Part shown: positions 16,682 to 25,944 of the stretch, in pieces
Layout: every line of letters begins with the position of its first letter
Numbering within the stretch: the first letter of the stretch is position 1
NCBI GenBank assembly: GCA_944327465.1
Contig: CALVHH010000001.1
Location: forward strand, 1-64,000
DNA from: an uncultured Clostridia bacterium
GTDB taxonomy: Bacteria; Bacillota; Clostridia; Christensenellales; Borkfalkiaceae
Direction of reading: 5' to 3'
DNA length: 64,000 bases
Program-made: the position numbers and the translations under genes
Notes under the pieces: generated by a model
Databases searched by the model: none
What the model saw: the letters and a program-made list of their open reading frames with translations, nothing else
What the model was told of the DNA's origin: nothing

Positions 16682-17812
16682 TTAAATTATGCGTTTGACC
16701 TCGGTATATGCCATGACGAACGGTCCGGTGCCCTTGGCGTCATTTTCGACGACGGGTTCGGAGATGTAGTATTCGAACGTGCCGTCGCGGCGGCGGTTGT
16801 TTTCGGGACCGAGTCCCGCAACAAGGCATATGCCGCCCAGGTTGAGTTTGCCATCCGCGCTTTCGCCGAGATATTTTGTGCATATGCCGTCGAAAACGCT
16901 CTTGCCGACTTCGGCAAAACGCTTATCTATTATGCCCAGCCTTGCGCCCTTCATCATTGCGTAGGCAATCATTGCCGAGCCCGAAGTTTCAAGGTAGTTG
17001 CCCTCTCTTCCGCCCTTATCGATCACCTGATAGAACATGTGCTCTACGGGGTCGATATACTGCTCGAGCCCTTCGATTGTGGTGCGGAAAATTTCAGAAA
17101 GCTTTTCCTTTGCCACGGCATCGGTCATGTAGCTTATGGCGTCCACCAAGCCAACGGTGTACCAGCCGTCGGCGCGCAGCCAGAACGACTTTGAAAGCCC
17201 CGTCTGCTTATCCGCCCAGAACGCCGATTTGGAATAGTCCCAGCCGTGATAATACAGACGCTTTTGGCTATCGTACATATTGTTATATACGTTTGTGAAC
17301 TGCGTTACGACGTCGGAATAGTCCTCGCCGCCGCGTTCGCAGGCATAGCGGGTGCTGAATACCTGCGCCATGTACAGACCGTCCAGCCAGACCTGGTTGG
17401 GGTAGATCTTTTTGTGCCAGAAGTTGCCGAGGGCTATGCGGGGCTGACTTTTAAGCTGGCTGTAGAGCAGCTCTATCGCCTTGCCGTACTTTTCCTTGCC
17501 CGTCTCCCTGTACAGGTCGAAGAGTATTCTGCCCTCGTTGATGTTGTCAAGGTTATAAGTTTCAAGGTCGTAGCCGCGGATCGAGCCGTCTTCAAAGACG
17601 TAATAGTCGACAAAATTTTCAATGAAGTCGAGATACTTTTTATCACCCGTGCTCCGATAGATGGAATAGAGCGAAGTCATCATGCAGCCATCGATATAGT
17701 TCCATGCGGGCGGCTTGCCGTGGCGGATATTTTCAATGTTCCACACGGGCGCTTCGGGCTTGGTATCGGCTATAAGCCTGTCGATATACCTGTCGATTAT
17801 CGAATAATCCAT
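16682..17812 (-). CDS. GH105/GH88-family unsaturated (rhamno)galacturonyl hydrolase
   Basis: A 376-residue (alpha/alpha)6-barrel enzyme without signal peptide, so cytoplasmic. It resembles the YteR/YesR group: NQVWLDGLYMAQVF holds the likely catalytic Asp, and SFWLRADGWYTVGLVD stands where the family has W.RGNGW. These enzymes remove the 4,5-unsaturated uronic acid from the non-reducing end of pectin oligomers, giving a product that becomes the KduI substrate. The start at 17812 has AAGGAGG at good spacing and leaves 10 bp after the GH28 stop. It is the last gene of the operon. Confidence 0.88.
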   Translation of the reverse strand: MDYSIIDRYIDRLIADTKPEAPVWNIENIRHGKPPAWNYIDGCMMTSLYSIYRSTGDKKYLDFIENFVDYYVFEDGSIRGYDLETYNLDNINEGRILFDLYRETGKEKYGKAIELLYSQLKSQPRIALGNFWHKKIYPNQVWLDGLYMAQVFSTRYACERGGEDYSDVVTQFTNVYNNMYDSQKRLYYHGWDYSKSAFWADKQTGLSKSFWLRADGWYTVGLVDAISYMTDAVAKEKLSEIFRTTIEGLEQYIDPVEHMFYQVIDKGGREGNYLETSGSAMIAYAMMKGARLGIIDKRFAEVGKSVFDGICTKYLGESADGKLNLGGICLVAGLGPENNRRRDGTFEYYISEPVVENDAKGTGPFVMAYTEVKRII

Positions 17813-17822
17813 GCCGTCCTCC

Positions 17823-19361
17823 TTACTCGCGGACAAGTTCGCCGCAGTTCTTTTCGATTATTTCGGGGCCTTCGACGCCTTCGAAAGTGACGTTTTTGAG
17901 CGTGACTTTTTCTACGTTGTCGATATAGATGCCTTCCTTGCAGTAGTCGCGGCAGAATTCGAGCATGGCGGGCTTGAAGGGTTTGGCATCCGCCTTGAAG
18001 TGGAACGATACGTTTTCAAGCACTATTTCCTTGACGGGCTGTTCTACAAGACCGTCGAAATATGCGCACATGCACTCGCAATCGACGCAGTCGATATCGC
18101 GGAAGGTGAACTTGCCCATGTAGGGGGTGTCGTCGCCCACGGGATGCTTTTCCCGCGACCAGACGTATTCGGTGTGACCGTCGGGGTCGCAGAAGTAGTA
18201 CATGTTTATGACGAGCGGGGTGATGACGTTTATCATCTTGATGTTTTCAAAGAGCACGCCGTCGATTATGGAATCCTTGCCCCTGCCCCTGCGCGATTTT
18301 ATGCGCAGTCCCCTGTCTGTGTGCTTGAACACGCACTGGCAGACGGACAGCTCCTCTACGCCGCCCGATATCTCGCTGCCCAGCACTATTGCGCCGTGAC
18401 CGTCCTGGAAGAGGTTGTTGCGCAGAGTGTGGCGGGTGGCGGGCGTCTTATATTTGGAGCCCATATATATCTTGCCCGATTTGATAGCCACACAGTCGTC
18501 GCCGACGGAGAATACGCAGCCGACTATATCGACCTTGTCGCAGCTTTCGGGGTCGAGTCCATCGGTATTGGGTCCGGTATAGGGGTTTTTGACGCGGATG
18601 TCGTAGAAGCCGAGATTTTTTGAGAAGAAGGGATGCAGGTTCCACGCCGCCGAGTTCTTGCAGGTGACGCCGTGGAGCGATACGTTTTCGCACTTGTTCA
18701 GCGTGACGAGGCGGGGACGCGCCACCGCCCTGCCCTTGGGCGTAGCCCACCAGGTGGAGTTATCGGCATTGCCGTTTATGGCGCCTTCGCCGACTATCTT
18801 TATGTTGCTCTGCTTATATGCCGAAACGAACGACTGGTGGCAGGGATAGGGATTGCCCTCCCATGTGGCGAGGATGTCCTCGGTGCCGTCGTCATATTCT
18901 ATCTTTGCGGGCACATAGGGGTAGTGCTCTTCGACGATGTCGCCCAACAGCTCGCCGCCCTTTTTTATCTCGAGCGTCATATCGCTCTTGAGCACGATGG
19001 GGCGAACGTAGTAAGAGCCTTCGGGAATGACCACTCTGCCGTTCTTGGGACAGCTGTCGATGGCCATCTGAACGTAGTAGGTGTCGTCGGACACGCCGTC
19101 GCCCTTGGCACCGAGCTCCTTTACGTTTACGCAGCCGCTTTCGGGCAGCGTTCTGAACCTGAGCTCGCCTTCGCAGCAGGATACTGCTACCGTATATTCG
19201 GTGTCGGGCTCAAGCCCGAACAGCGAAAAGACGTTGCTGTCCTTTTCTTCCACCGCAGCGCCGTTGAGATAGACCGTGTATTTTTCGGGGCTGTAATAGG
19301 GGTGAGTGTTCTGCAGCTCGAAGCACGCAGAGACACTTGAAACAAAAAGTTGATTAAACAT
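17823..19361 (-). CDS. GH28-family polygalacturonase, cytoplasmic
   Basis: A 512-residue enzyme with an N-terminal fibronectin-III-like segment (about 1-75) and a right-handed beta-helix GH28 domain. All four family motifs are present: NTDG, VGDDC, DGHGA and LRIKS. They supply the three catalytic Asp, the His and the substrate-binding Arg/Lys. No signal peptide is present, so it should hydrolyse imported oligogalacturonides, probably as an exo-enzyme; rhamnogalacturonan specificity is possible. Its start overlaps the preceding membrane protein gene by 8 bp. Confidence 0.92.
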   Translation of the reverse strand: MFNQLFVSSVSACFELQNTHPYYSPEKYTVYLNGAAVEEKDSNVFSLFGLEPDTEYTVAVSCCEGELRFRTLPESGCVNVKELGAKGDGVSDDTYYVQMAIDSCPKNGRVVIPEGSYYVRPIVLKSDMTLEIKKGGELLGDIVEEHYPYVPAKIEYDDGTEDILATWEGNPYPCHQSFVSAYKQSNIKIVGEGAINGNADNSTWWATPKGRAVARPRLVTLNKCENVSLHGVTCKNSAAWNLHPFFSKNLGFYDIRVKNPYTGPNTDGLDPESCDKVDIVGCVFSVGDDCVAIKSGKIYMGSKYKTPATRHTLRNNLFQDGHGAIVLGSEISGGVEELSVCQCVFKHTDRGLRIKSRRGRGKDSIIDGVLFENIKMINVITPLVINMYYFCDPDGHTEYVWSREKHPVGDDTPYMGKFTFRDIDCVDCECMCAYFDGLVEQPVKEIVLENVSFHFKADAKPFKPAMLEFCRDYCKEGIYIDNVEKVTLKNVTFEGVEGPEIIEKNCGELVRE

Positions 19362-20067
19362 CCGTGGATACCTCCTCGCTCCTTTTCTTTCTATTTTTTT
19401 TGACTAAATATACAATTGCATCCTTTATGCCTATGAACGCCATATCGACTATCACGCATATCGTGCCGAACAGCAGCGGCTCGACGCCGATAAATCCTTC
19501 GGGATTTGCCAGGTCAATAAGCAGATTCAAGCCCATATATACGTAGTAGACTATCCAGACGACGGCTATATAATAAATTATATTGGCAAAAAACGTCCAG
19601 AACTGTTTGAAGGGGAAGGGAAACATCATGTAGTTGTTGAACTCGTGCCTGTCGGAATCGAGATATCTGAATGACGGATTTACCAACAGGTCGACGACCA
19701 TACCCATGATGAAACCGAGAATTATAGCCCTGACAAAGTCGAGCTCGCTTGTGAGCAGCTCGCCCAAGCCCCACATTATGAAATAGCAGACGCAGCCTGA
19801 AAACCACCATTTAATAAAGATTGCCTTCAGCCACGTGGGAAGCATAGCCAGCTTATCGCGCTTATAGGGGTCGAAATTCTTCGCCTTTTGGCTCCTGCCC
19901 TTCACCTCTTCGCCGGTTATCTCCTTTATATCCGTCACCACCTCTTTATCTGTGGCGGTGTCTTCACCCTTCAATATGGAAACGAGCTCGTCCACCTGGT
20001 CGACTTTGAGGTCGTAAAAGTTTTCGATGGTCGTTTCCTTTTGTTGCTTCTTTTTTTTCTTTGACAT
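19354..20067 (-). CDS. Unknown membrane protein in the pectin importer operon (237 aa)
   Basis: Unrecognised family. The N-terminal 70 residues are charged and cytoplasmic-looking, starting with a lysine run (MSKKKKKQQK). Four to five hydrophobic segments follow between about 82 and 218, and the C-terminus is basic then acidic. It lies between the 208-residue membrane protein and GH28 and overlaps GH28 by 8 bp, so it belongs to the oligosaccharide operon. It may be an accessory part of the importer; nothing in the sequence proves it. Confidence 0.8.
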   Translation of the reverse strand: MSKKKKKQQKETTIENFYDLKVDQVDELVSILKGEDTATDKEVVTDIKEITGEEVKGRSQKAKNFDPYKRDKLAMLPTWLKAIFIKWWFSGCVCYFIMWGLGELLTSELDFVRAIILGFIMGMVVDLLVNPSFRYLDSDRHEFNNYMMFPFPFKQFWTFFANIIYYIAVVWIVYYVYMGLNLLIDLANPEGFIGVEPLLFGTICVIVDMAFIGIKDAIVYLVKKNRKKRSEEVSTDV

Positions 20068-20142
20068 GTTACCCTTTTAGGAAAATAACCGACAAAATAA
20101 AATTTTGCCGGTTATTGACCTTTATTTTGTTATTGCGTTATT

Positions 20143-20769
20143 TTATTCGTCTTCAACATCGATAGCTTCATGTATATCGTTGCTCTCAACTTCCTTGGAA
20201 GTATTGATTTTTCTGATGAGCGGCGTGTATACGGGCAGAAGCGCAAGCGAAATGGCGCTCAACGCAACGAATACTATATGCACGATGGCATATGTAAACG
20301 ACTGTCCTATATAAGGTCTGGCAGCTATCCATGCTTCATCCTGTCCGCCCTGCACATACAAGAAATCATAGCTGAGCATATAGTATACAACATCCAACGC
20401 AACCAATGCCGCGAAGAATACAAATACGAGCACTATGAATGCAACCTTGGGCTTACTTCTCTTGGGGAATGCGTTGAGGAAGAGAGGTAAAACGAGTATA
20501 GATAACAGCGTCGAAACAAATATTATCAAGCCCAGGACGTTGACGCCCGAAACCTCATAAGCCGAACGCGAGAAAGTGAACAGCCAAAGCAGCCAGAGCA
20601 CGGAGCTGATGACCGTGATAATGAGGGGTATGCGCTGCGGGAAGCGCTTTAAAGTGACTATCTGCTTGCGCCACCACTCCTTGAGACCGGCACCGGCACG
20701 CTTGAGGAAAGAGGGCTTTTGTTCTTCGGAGGGAGTCTGATTTACAACAATGTTTTCATTTTCAGCCAT
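20143..20769 (-). CDS. Unknown membrane protein in the pectin importer operon (208 aa)
   Basis: Unrecognised family. It has a polar N-terminus (1-45), four membrane segments at about 48-67, 76-98, 108-130 and 155-180, and an acidic C-terminal tail. A longer extracytoplasmic loop between segments 3 and 4 contains QGGQDEAWIAARPYIGQ. It follows the ABC ATPase gene by 14 bp with a good ribosome binding site and is co-transcribed with it. Confidence 0.8.
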   Translation of the reverse strand: MAENENIVVNQTPSEEQKPSFLKRAGAGLKEWWRKQIVTLKRFPQRIPLIITVISSVLWLLWLFTFSRSAYEVSGVNVLGLIIFVSTLLSILVLPLFLNAFPKRSKPKVAFIVLVFVFFAALVALDVVYYMLSYDFLYVQGGQDEAWIAARPYIGQSFTYAIVHIVFVALSAISLALLPVYTPLIRKINTSKEVESNDIHEAIDVEDE

Positions 20770-20783
20770 ATATCAACACCTCC

Positions 20784-21869
20784 TCAGTTAATGACCTTCT
20801 GGTATTCGTGTCTGCCTTCGGGATCCTTTTCGAAGAAATGCATCTTGTCTTCCTGGAAGCCGAGGGATATCTCGTCGCCGAACTTATAGTTGCACCATTC
20901 GGCAAACTTGCAAACGGTTATCTTTTTGCCTTCTATCTTGCCGTGAACGAGCGTGTTCATGCCGAGATTTTCGTTGTTTGTGACGGTGAAACTGATGTGC
21001 CCGTCGCGGGTGAAGTTTTCGGGACGGACGCCCAGAATAACTTCCTTGCCCTCGTAATCTTTCAAATATCCCTTCTGCTCATCGTTGAGGGGATAATCGA
21101 AGAGGTCGCATACGAAGTGCCCGTTTTCGATCTTGCCGTCGAACATGTTCATGGGGGGAAGCCCTATGAATGTAGCAACGAATGTATTTGCAGGCTTTTC
21201 GTAGAGCTCTATGGGCTTGCCTATCTGCTGCACGTGACCCATAGACATGCAGACGATTCTGTCGGCGAGCGTCAATGCCTCGGTCTGGTCATGGGTGACG
21301 TATATTATGGTGGCATTGAGCTTTTTATGAAGGAGCATCAGCTCGCGCCTCATTGAACCGCGCAGCTTTGCGTCGAGGTTGGAAAGGGGCTCGTCAAACA
21401 GGAAGACCTTGGGATTACGGACTATTGCACGACCTATTGCAACACGCTGGCGCTGACCGCCGGAGAGCTGCTTGGGCTTTTTGTTGAGCTGAGTCTTTAA
21501 ATCGAGTATTTCGGCTGCAGCCATGACCTTGCGGTGGATGACAAGCTTATCTTCCTTGCGAAGGGTGAGCGAAAACGCCATGTTTTCGTAAATGGTCATG
21601 TGCCCGTACAGTGCATAGTTCTGGAAAACCATGGCTATGTCTCTGTCCTTGGGCGGAAGGCGCGTACAATCCTTGCCGTCGATTATAAGCTCGCCCTTTG
21701 TTATGTCTTCAAGACCTGCCACCATGCGGAGCGTTGTCGACTTGCCGCAGCCCGAAGGTCCTACAAGGACGATGAATTCGCCGTCTTTGATATCGAGGTT
21801 GAAATCCCAGACAGCCTGAACTCCGCCGTCATATATTTTATCTAAGTGTCTGATATTAACTTCGGGCAT
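20784..21869 (-). CDS. ABC transporter ATP-binding protein, MsmX/UgpC type
   Basis: A 361-residue ATPase of the carbohydrate-uptake CUT1 class. Visible are Walker A GPSGCGKST, Q-loop VFQNYALY, signature LSGGQRQR, Walker B VFLFDEPLSNLD and the H-loop VTHDQTEA. The C-terminal OB-like regulatory domain follows (about 240-361). It would energise the LplB/LplC-type permeases encoded upstream in the same operon. The gene is embedded among accessory membrane protein genes, with 2 bp or less to its upstream neighbour. Confidence 0.94.
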   Translation of the reverse strand: MPEVNIRHLDKIYDGGVQAVWDFNLDIKDGEFIVLVGPSGCGKSTTLRMVAGLEDITKGELIIDGKDCTRLPPKDRDIAMVFQNYALYGHMTIYENMAFSLTLRKEDKLVIHRKVMAAAEILDLKTQLNKKPKQLSGGQRQRVAIGRAIVRNPKVFLFDEPLSNLDAKLRGSMRRELMLLHKKLNATIIYVTHDQTEALTLADRIVCMSMGHVQQIGKPIELYEKPANTFVATFIGLPPMNMFDGKIENGHFVCDLFDYPLNDEQKGYLKDYEGKEVILGVRPENFTRDGHISFTVTNNENLGMNTLVHGKIEGKKITVCKFAEWCNYKFGDEISLGFQEDKMHFFEKDPEGRHEYQKVIN

Positions 21870-21870
21870 C

Positions 21871-22476
21871 TCACTCTACCTCCTTAACACTATTATCTGC
21901 GGAAGTAGAAGCAACGATTTCATCCCTGTCCCTTGCGAAAAGTTCATCCATATCGACCTTTCCGCTTTCGACTTCGGCGAGATGAGATTCAAGCTCCCTG
22001 CAGTTAATATAGCCTATTATTGCAGAAGCAATAAGGCATGCCGCAGAAGCGCACAGCCAAACTATCATCATTATTCCGGGAAGAGTACCGTCGCCGGGTA
22101 TCCAGAAATACGTGAGATTAAACTGTTCGCTGTACTTCAACACATAGCTCGGATATATAAATATCCTTGCTATCTGCACTGCCGCCAGCACGAGAAGCAC
22201 TATGCAGAAATGCTTTTTATAGCCCTTGATGCCTTCGCTCGCAAGGAAGTTTACGAGCAGCATAACGAGCGTGAGTATGACCGACGCACCAATGAGTATA
22301 GTTGCAAACCACGTAGTTTGTGTTTCGCCGTCAATGCTCATTGTCGAAGTCTTGAATCCGTATAAAATACAGAAATATAAGCAATTGAACAACAGACCGA
22401 GCAGAGCAAGGTTTGCGGGCAGTGAATTCTTTTTATAACGGAGAGTATCGCGCTTTAATACTTTTAAGTTATCCAT
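21871..22476 (-). CDS. Unknown membrane protein in the pectin importer operon (201 aa)
   Basis: Unrecognised family. It has four hydrophobic segments (about 20-40, 56-78, 88-108 and 128-150) and a charged C-terminal domain with an acidic helix (ELESHLAEVESGKVDMDELF). It is packed between the 221-residue membrane protein and the ATPase with almost no spacing, so it is very likely translated together with the ATPase. An adaptor between ATPase and membrane part is one idea; it is speculation. Confidence 0.8.
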   Translation of the reverse strand: MDNLKVLKRDTLRYKKNSLPANLALLGLLFNCLYFCILYGFKTSTMSIDGETQTTWFATILIGASVILTLVMLLVNFLASEGIKGYKKHFCIVLLVLAAVQIARIFIYPSYVLKYSEQFNLTYFWIPGDGTLPGIMMIVWLCASAACLIASAIIGYINCRELESHLAEVESGKVDMDELFARDRDEIVASTSADNSVKEVE

Positions 22477-22477
22477 A

Positions 22478-23143
22478 TTAAGCCACCTCCTGCGATACGG
22501 CGCCGCCCAGCAACTGCTTTTCGCCGCTCATGAGCTTCTTCTTCCAAAGGAGGTTGTATACCCAGGCAAGAGCGACGCACAAAACGAGAACGTATACGGC
22601 GATGCCGAGAATAAACATCAGCGGAGAGTAGCTCACTTCGGGCAGCTGGATGTTGTTGTTGAGCACCATAAATTCAACCGAATCATAAGTGAACGTAAGC
22701 GACATGAACTGTCCCATCAATACCACCATGGAAATCAAGCCGAATATGGCAAGAGCGGCGGCATACAGAACAATAATACCTGTCATGACATAGTTGGAAA
22801 CATAATAGTTTCTTCTTGAATGCGTGCAGGTTATATAAACAAAAGCTATGACAACAAAGAAAATTATACCTAGCGTTACGATCGTGCCGAGCAATGACTG
22901 AGCCAACAATACCCAGTCGTTGGCAGGACTAAGGTAATCAGCCGTCGGAACATCTCTTATTACCTGTGTTATCCCGTCAATTTCAATACGACCGCTGTAT
23001 GTCTCGTTATATAACGAAAGTCTGTACGACATTACGTCGGAAAGATTTCCGCTGAAAAAACAGAGAGAAAATGCAAAGGCAACTGCAGCAACGATAAGCG
23101 TTATCAATGCAAGGGTTTTCTGAAATTTAATTTGAGTTTTCAT
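22478..23143 (-). CDS. Unknown membrane protein in the pectin importer operon (221 aa)
   Basis: Unrecognised family. The first helix (about 10-30) is followed by an external loop of about 50 residues, and three more helices lie at about 80-105, 112-140 and 172-198. It is the first gene after the solute-binding lipoprotein and the intercistronic hairpin. The stop is 1 bp from the next start. Confidence 0.8.
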   Translation of the reverse strand: MKTQIKFQKTLALITLIVAAVAFAFSLCFFSGNLSDVMSYRLSLYNETYSGRIEIDGITQVIRDVPTADYLSPANDWVLLAQSLLGTIVTLGIIFFVVIAFVYITCTHSRRNYYVSNYVMTGIIVLYAAALAIFGLISMVVLMGQFMSLTFTYDSVEFMVLNNNIQLPEVSYSPLMFILGIAVYVLVLCVALAWVYNLLWKKKLMSGEKQLLGGAVSQEVA

Positions 23144-23209
23144 TTTCTTCTTTCCCCAAATATTTGTGCTTATCCCCTTATCAGAGACAATAAAATAATG
23201 ATAATTTTT

Positions 23210-23239
23210 GTTTTCCCGCCCCCGCGGGGGCGGGAAAAC
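23210..23239 (-). promoter_or_regulatory. Intercistronic 15-bp hairpin after the binding-protein gene
   Basis: A perfect 15-bp stem (GTTTTCCCGCCCCCG and its complement) between the solute-binding protein gene and the next gene. Such structures commonly protect the upstream mRNA or cause partial termination, giving more binding protein than membrane components. No T run follows on the minus strand beyond the stem. Confidence 0.6.
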
Positions 23240-23271
23240 AACTTAATTATCAGCGCTACATTATCATGCTA

Positions 23272-25815
23272 TCAGATAATGCCAAAGTAGATAGCGGTCT
23301 GCTCCCAAGCCTGACGGAATATATTGATACGGGTTTCCAATCCTGCCGAAACAAGCCAAGCGGTAAGTTCTGCACCGGTCTTGTGATAAGGAGTATTGGT
23401 GTTGGTGTAATTTCCGCTGGCGCCCAGACCGGAGAACGCGATATCTATCATGACGTTTCTCGTCTGAGTCTTGGTGTCGGAAGAGTTCTTGAAGTAATAA
23501 GTCGTGAACATCGACTGCTCGTCGTTGGTGAGGTTTGCCTGCTGGTTGCTGTCAAGAGCCAGCGAAGTGGGAGCTATCATGTACCACAGGCTCTGACCTT
23601 CAGCAATGGAGAGTGTTACGTGCTTGATAGCGCCGTTTGCAAGCGCCTGCGAAACGATACCTGCGCCGTCGAGTGCGCACTGTGCGGTGCACTGATATTC
23701 GAAGCCCTGGTCCTTGTTACCGATGGGGAATGTTGCACCCATGATGTAACGGGCATAGTTGGTGTAGCTGTACGAAGCCGTCTGGTTGGTTACAACGCCG
23801 TCGAGTTTGAAGCCGTTGACTTCGCCGCCTTCGAATAAGGTTATGTTGGCAGTAGTGAGCTTGGGTATAGCCCTTACATAGTCTACCATCGATTTGTAAA
23901 CTGTGTTCTTGTATACAAAGTAATCGGTCTCGTATTCTGCCTTGATCGTCCACTGCTCGGAACCTTCGACCTGTTCTGCAACTTCTTCCAAAGTTACGTC
24001 GGTAGCCTTGTCTGCATACCACCAGCCGTTGGGATTTGTATCGCCGTTGGTGGACTGAGCGCCGTAGGTCATGATGAGCTGACCGTCGTTGGAGAAGAGG
24101 TAGTCGATGAATGCAAGCACTGCAGACAGCTTATCGGGGTTGTTGGCAACGGCTGCCTTTGAAACGCAGAAGCCGGTATTCTTTACGGAACGCCAGGATT
24201 CGGTGAAGCGCATTATGGTTTCATGCGAACCGTCGTCATCGGTATCCCATCTGGAAACTGCATTGACGATGGGGGAAACATTGTAAGTTTCATCGGTATA
24301 ACCGGTAGTCGTCTGAGTCTGCGAATAGTCGTGCATGAACAGAGGCGAAGGACCCTTGGAGGTATCGCGGGCGCCTTGAACATTGGATTCGCCGATATAG
24401 AGCAAGCCTTCATCTACCATTTCGGACATTCTGTCCACAAGGTCGAATGTTTCGGCTTTGAGTCTTGCATCCTGTATGGTGCCTTCATCATCGATGTAGA
24501 GGTATTCATAGCGGGATTCCATGCCGCGGATGCCGTACAATTCGCCTGCCATTGCAGTGAGGTCGGTACGGCGCTGCGTGGAGGGCTGACGACCTGCAAG
24601 ACCATAGAGGTTGCCGATGTTTGCTACGTCTTCGCCTATAAGCGCGGGGGAAGCGACTACGCAGCGCATTGCTGCGACCATGAGGTCGACGTCCCATGCG
24701 GCGGATACGCTGTTGAATACGTCGGCGCGGTTTTCATATGCTGCACCGTCAAGAGTATATGCAACGTCGATATATTCCTGAAGTATCTTTATGAGCTCGC
24801 CGCCGGTCACATCGCCCTTGGTGGCAGTGATGACGTCGTTCATTATGTCGACGATGTTGCCGCTGTCGCCGGTGTAAGCCGAGCCCTTTGCTGCGCTTAT
24901 TGCTGCGCCGAGACCGTTGGCGCTCTTGGCTGCCGCCAGAGCTGCGTCGTAGTCTACCTTTGCCTTTACGAGCTTTGTTACGTCGTCGGGGTCGGTGGAG
25001 TCAACTTCCCAGCTGCCCGTAGTGCCCATATAGGACCTTACGGAAGCCTTTGTTGCGTCGACTTCGGAACCCTTCTTTGCGCCCTGTCCGGCAAAAGTGG
25101 TGGTGACTGCGGCGAGGTCTTCATCGGAAGCGTTGAGAACGTCGTCGAGCCAGTTCTTTTCGGCAAGGGTGTATTTTTCGATGTCGTTGAAGCCGTCGAA
25201 GTAAGGAGCATAGTACATGTCGCCGTTTGTGGTATTGGAAGTCAGCGAATAGTACAGTGCAGGGTTGCTATCGAGGAAATGCTTGTAGTTGGGCATTACA
25301 TCGAGATAGGGCTCAAGGTTGAGGAGAACGTCGGTATTCTGCGTCATTGCGGCGGCGGACGAAGTGATGAGGTCATACTCGTTCATGGTGCCGTCGTTCT
25401 TGGGCAGGGTTATCTGCTCTTCATTGTTGTTGTTCTGGAATACGTCGGTAAACTTTACTTTCAGCTCGTCCTGCATTGCCTGCCATGCGGGCTTGAGCGA
25501 ACCGGAGGAATAGTCCTTGCCGTCGGGCAGCGTGACTTTTGTAGTAAGTTCGGATGAATTATAGGTCATTCTTGCGGCTTTGGTCTGGTCGCTGTTGTAA
25601 TAGCCTACGTTCATTCTGAGCTCGGTGCCTTCGGCATAGTCGAGCTTGCCGTCCGCGTCAAGCTTGGGGGCATAGCCCTGCTCGTAATCGCCGGTGCCGT
25701 CGCCGTCGGGACCGGGGGCCTTAGGCTGGCACGCGGTAATCGAGAAAGCCATGGAGCCCGCCATTACCATTGCGACTGCTGCTATGGCAAGCTTTTTAGT
25801 CTTTTCTTTGTTCAT
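23272..25815 (-). CDS. Very large extracellular solute-binding lipoprotein
   Basis: An 847-residue lipoprotein: signal residues 1-29 ending ITAC (Cys29 lipidated), then a Gly/Asp-rich linker. The body resembles family 1 sugar-binding proteins (for example AYENRADVF, SRWDTDDDGSHETIMRF, AVLAFIDYLFSNDGQLIMTYG). It is much longer than the usual 420-550 residues. An Ala-rich insertion lies around residues 180-320, and an extra C-terminal region of about 200 residues follows the hinge helix. It probably captures pectin-derived oligosaccharides; the extra regions could fit a long or branched ligand. AAGGAG precedes the start. Confidence 0.88.
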   Translation of the reverse strand: MNKEKTKKLAIAAVAMVMAGSMAFSITACQPKAPGPDGDGTGDYEQGYAPKLDADGKLDYAEGTELRMNVGYYNSDQTKAARMTYNSSELTTKVTLPDGKDYSSGSLKPAWQAMQDELKVKFTDVFQNNNNEEQITLPKNDGTMNEYDLITSSAAAMTQNTDVLLNLEPYLDVMPNYKHFLDSNPALYYSLTSNTTNGDMYYAPYFDGFNDIEKYTLAEKNWLDDVLNASDEDLAAVTTTFAGQGAKKGSEVDATKASVRSYMGTTGSWEVDSTDPDDVTKLVKAKVDYDAALAAAKSANGLGAAISAAKGSAYTGDSGNIVDIMNDVITATKGDVTGGELIKILQEYIDVAYTLDGAAYENRADVFNSVSAAWDVDLMVAAMRCVVASPALIGEDVANIGNLYGLAGRQPSTQRRTDLTAMAGELYGIRGMESRYEYLYIDDEGTIQDARLKAETFDLVDRMSEMVDEGLLYIGESNVQGARDTSKGPSPLFMHDYSQTQTTTGYTDETYNVSPIVNAVSRWDTDDDGSHETIMRFTESWRSVKNTGFCVSKAAVANNPDKLSAVLAFIDYLFSNDGQLIMTYGAQSTNGDTNPNGWWYADKATDVTLEEVAEQVEGSEQWTIKAEYETDYFVYKNTVYKSMVDYVRAIPKLTTANITLFEGGEVNGFKLDGVVTNQTASYSYTNYARYIMGATFPIGNKDQGFEYQCTAQCALDGAGIVSQALANGAIKHVTLSIAEGQSLWYMIAPTSLALDSNQQANLTNDEQSMFTTYYFKNSSDTKTQTRNVMIDIAFSGLGASGNYTNTNTPYHKTGAELTAWLVSAGLETRINIFRQAWEQTAIYFGII

Positions 25816-25944
25816 TATATTTCTCCTTGTTAATTTTTTTGATTTTTTTAGTATTGTTCCGCCCCCACCGATATGTTCATCTTCCGATGCATGGGAACGC
25901 TTTTATGCGGAAGATTTAATTGCAGTTTTGCAATTGATAACGCA

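Noticed and set aside
24223..25557. 444-codon plus-strand frame opposite the binding-protein gene
   Set aside because: It is a shadow frame of the lipoprotein gene; composition is Val/Cys/Gly-rich without motifs.
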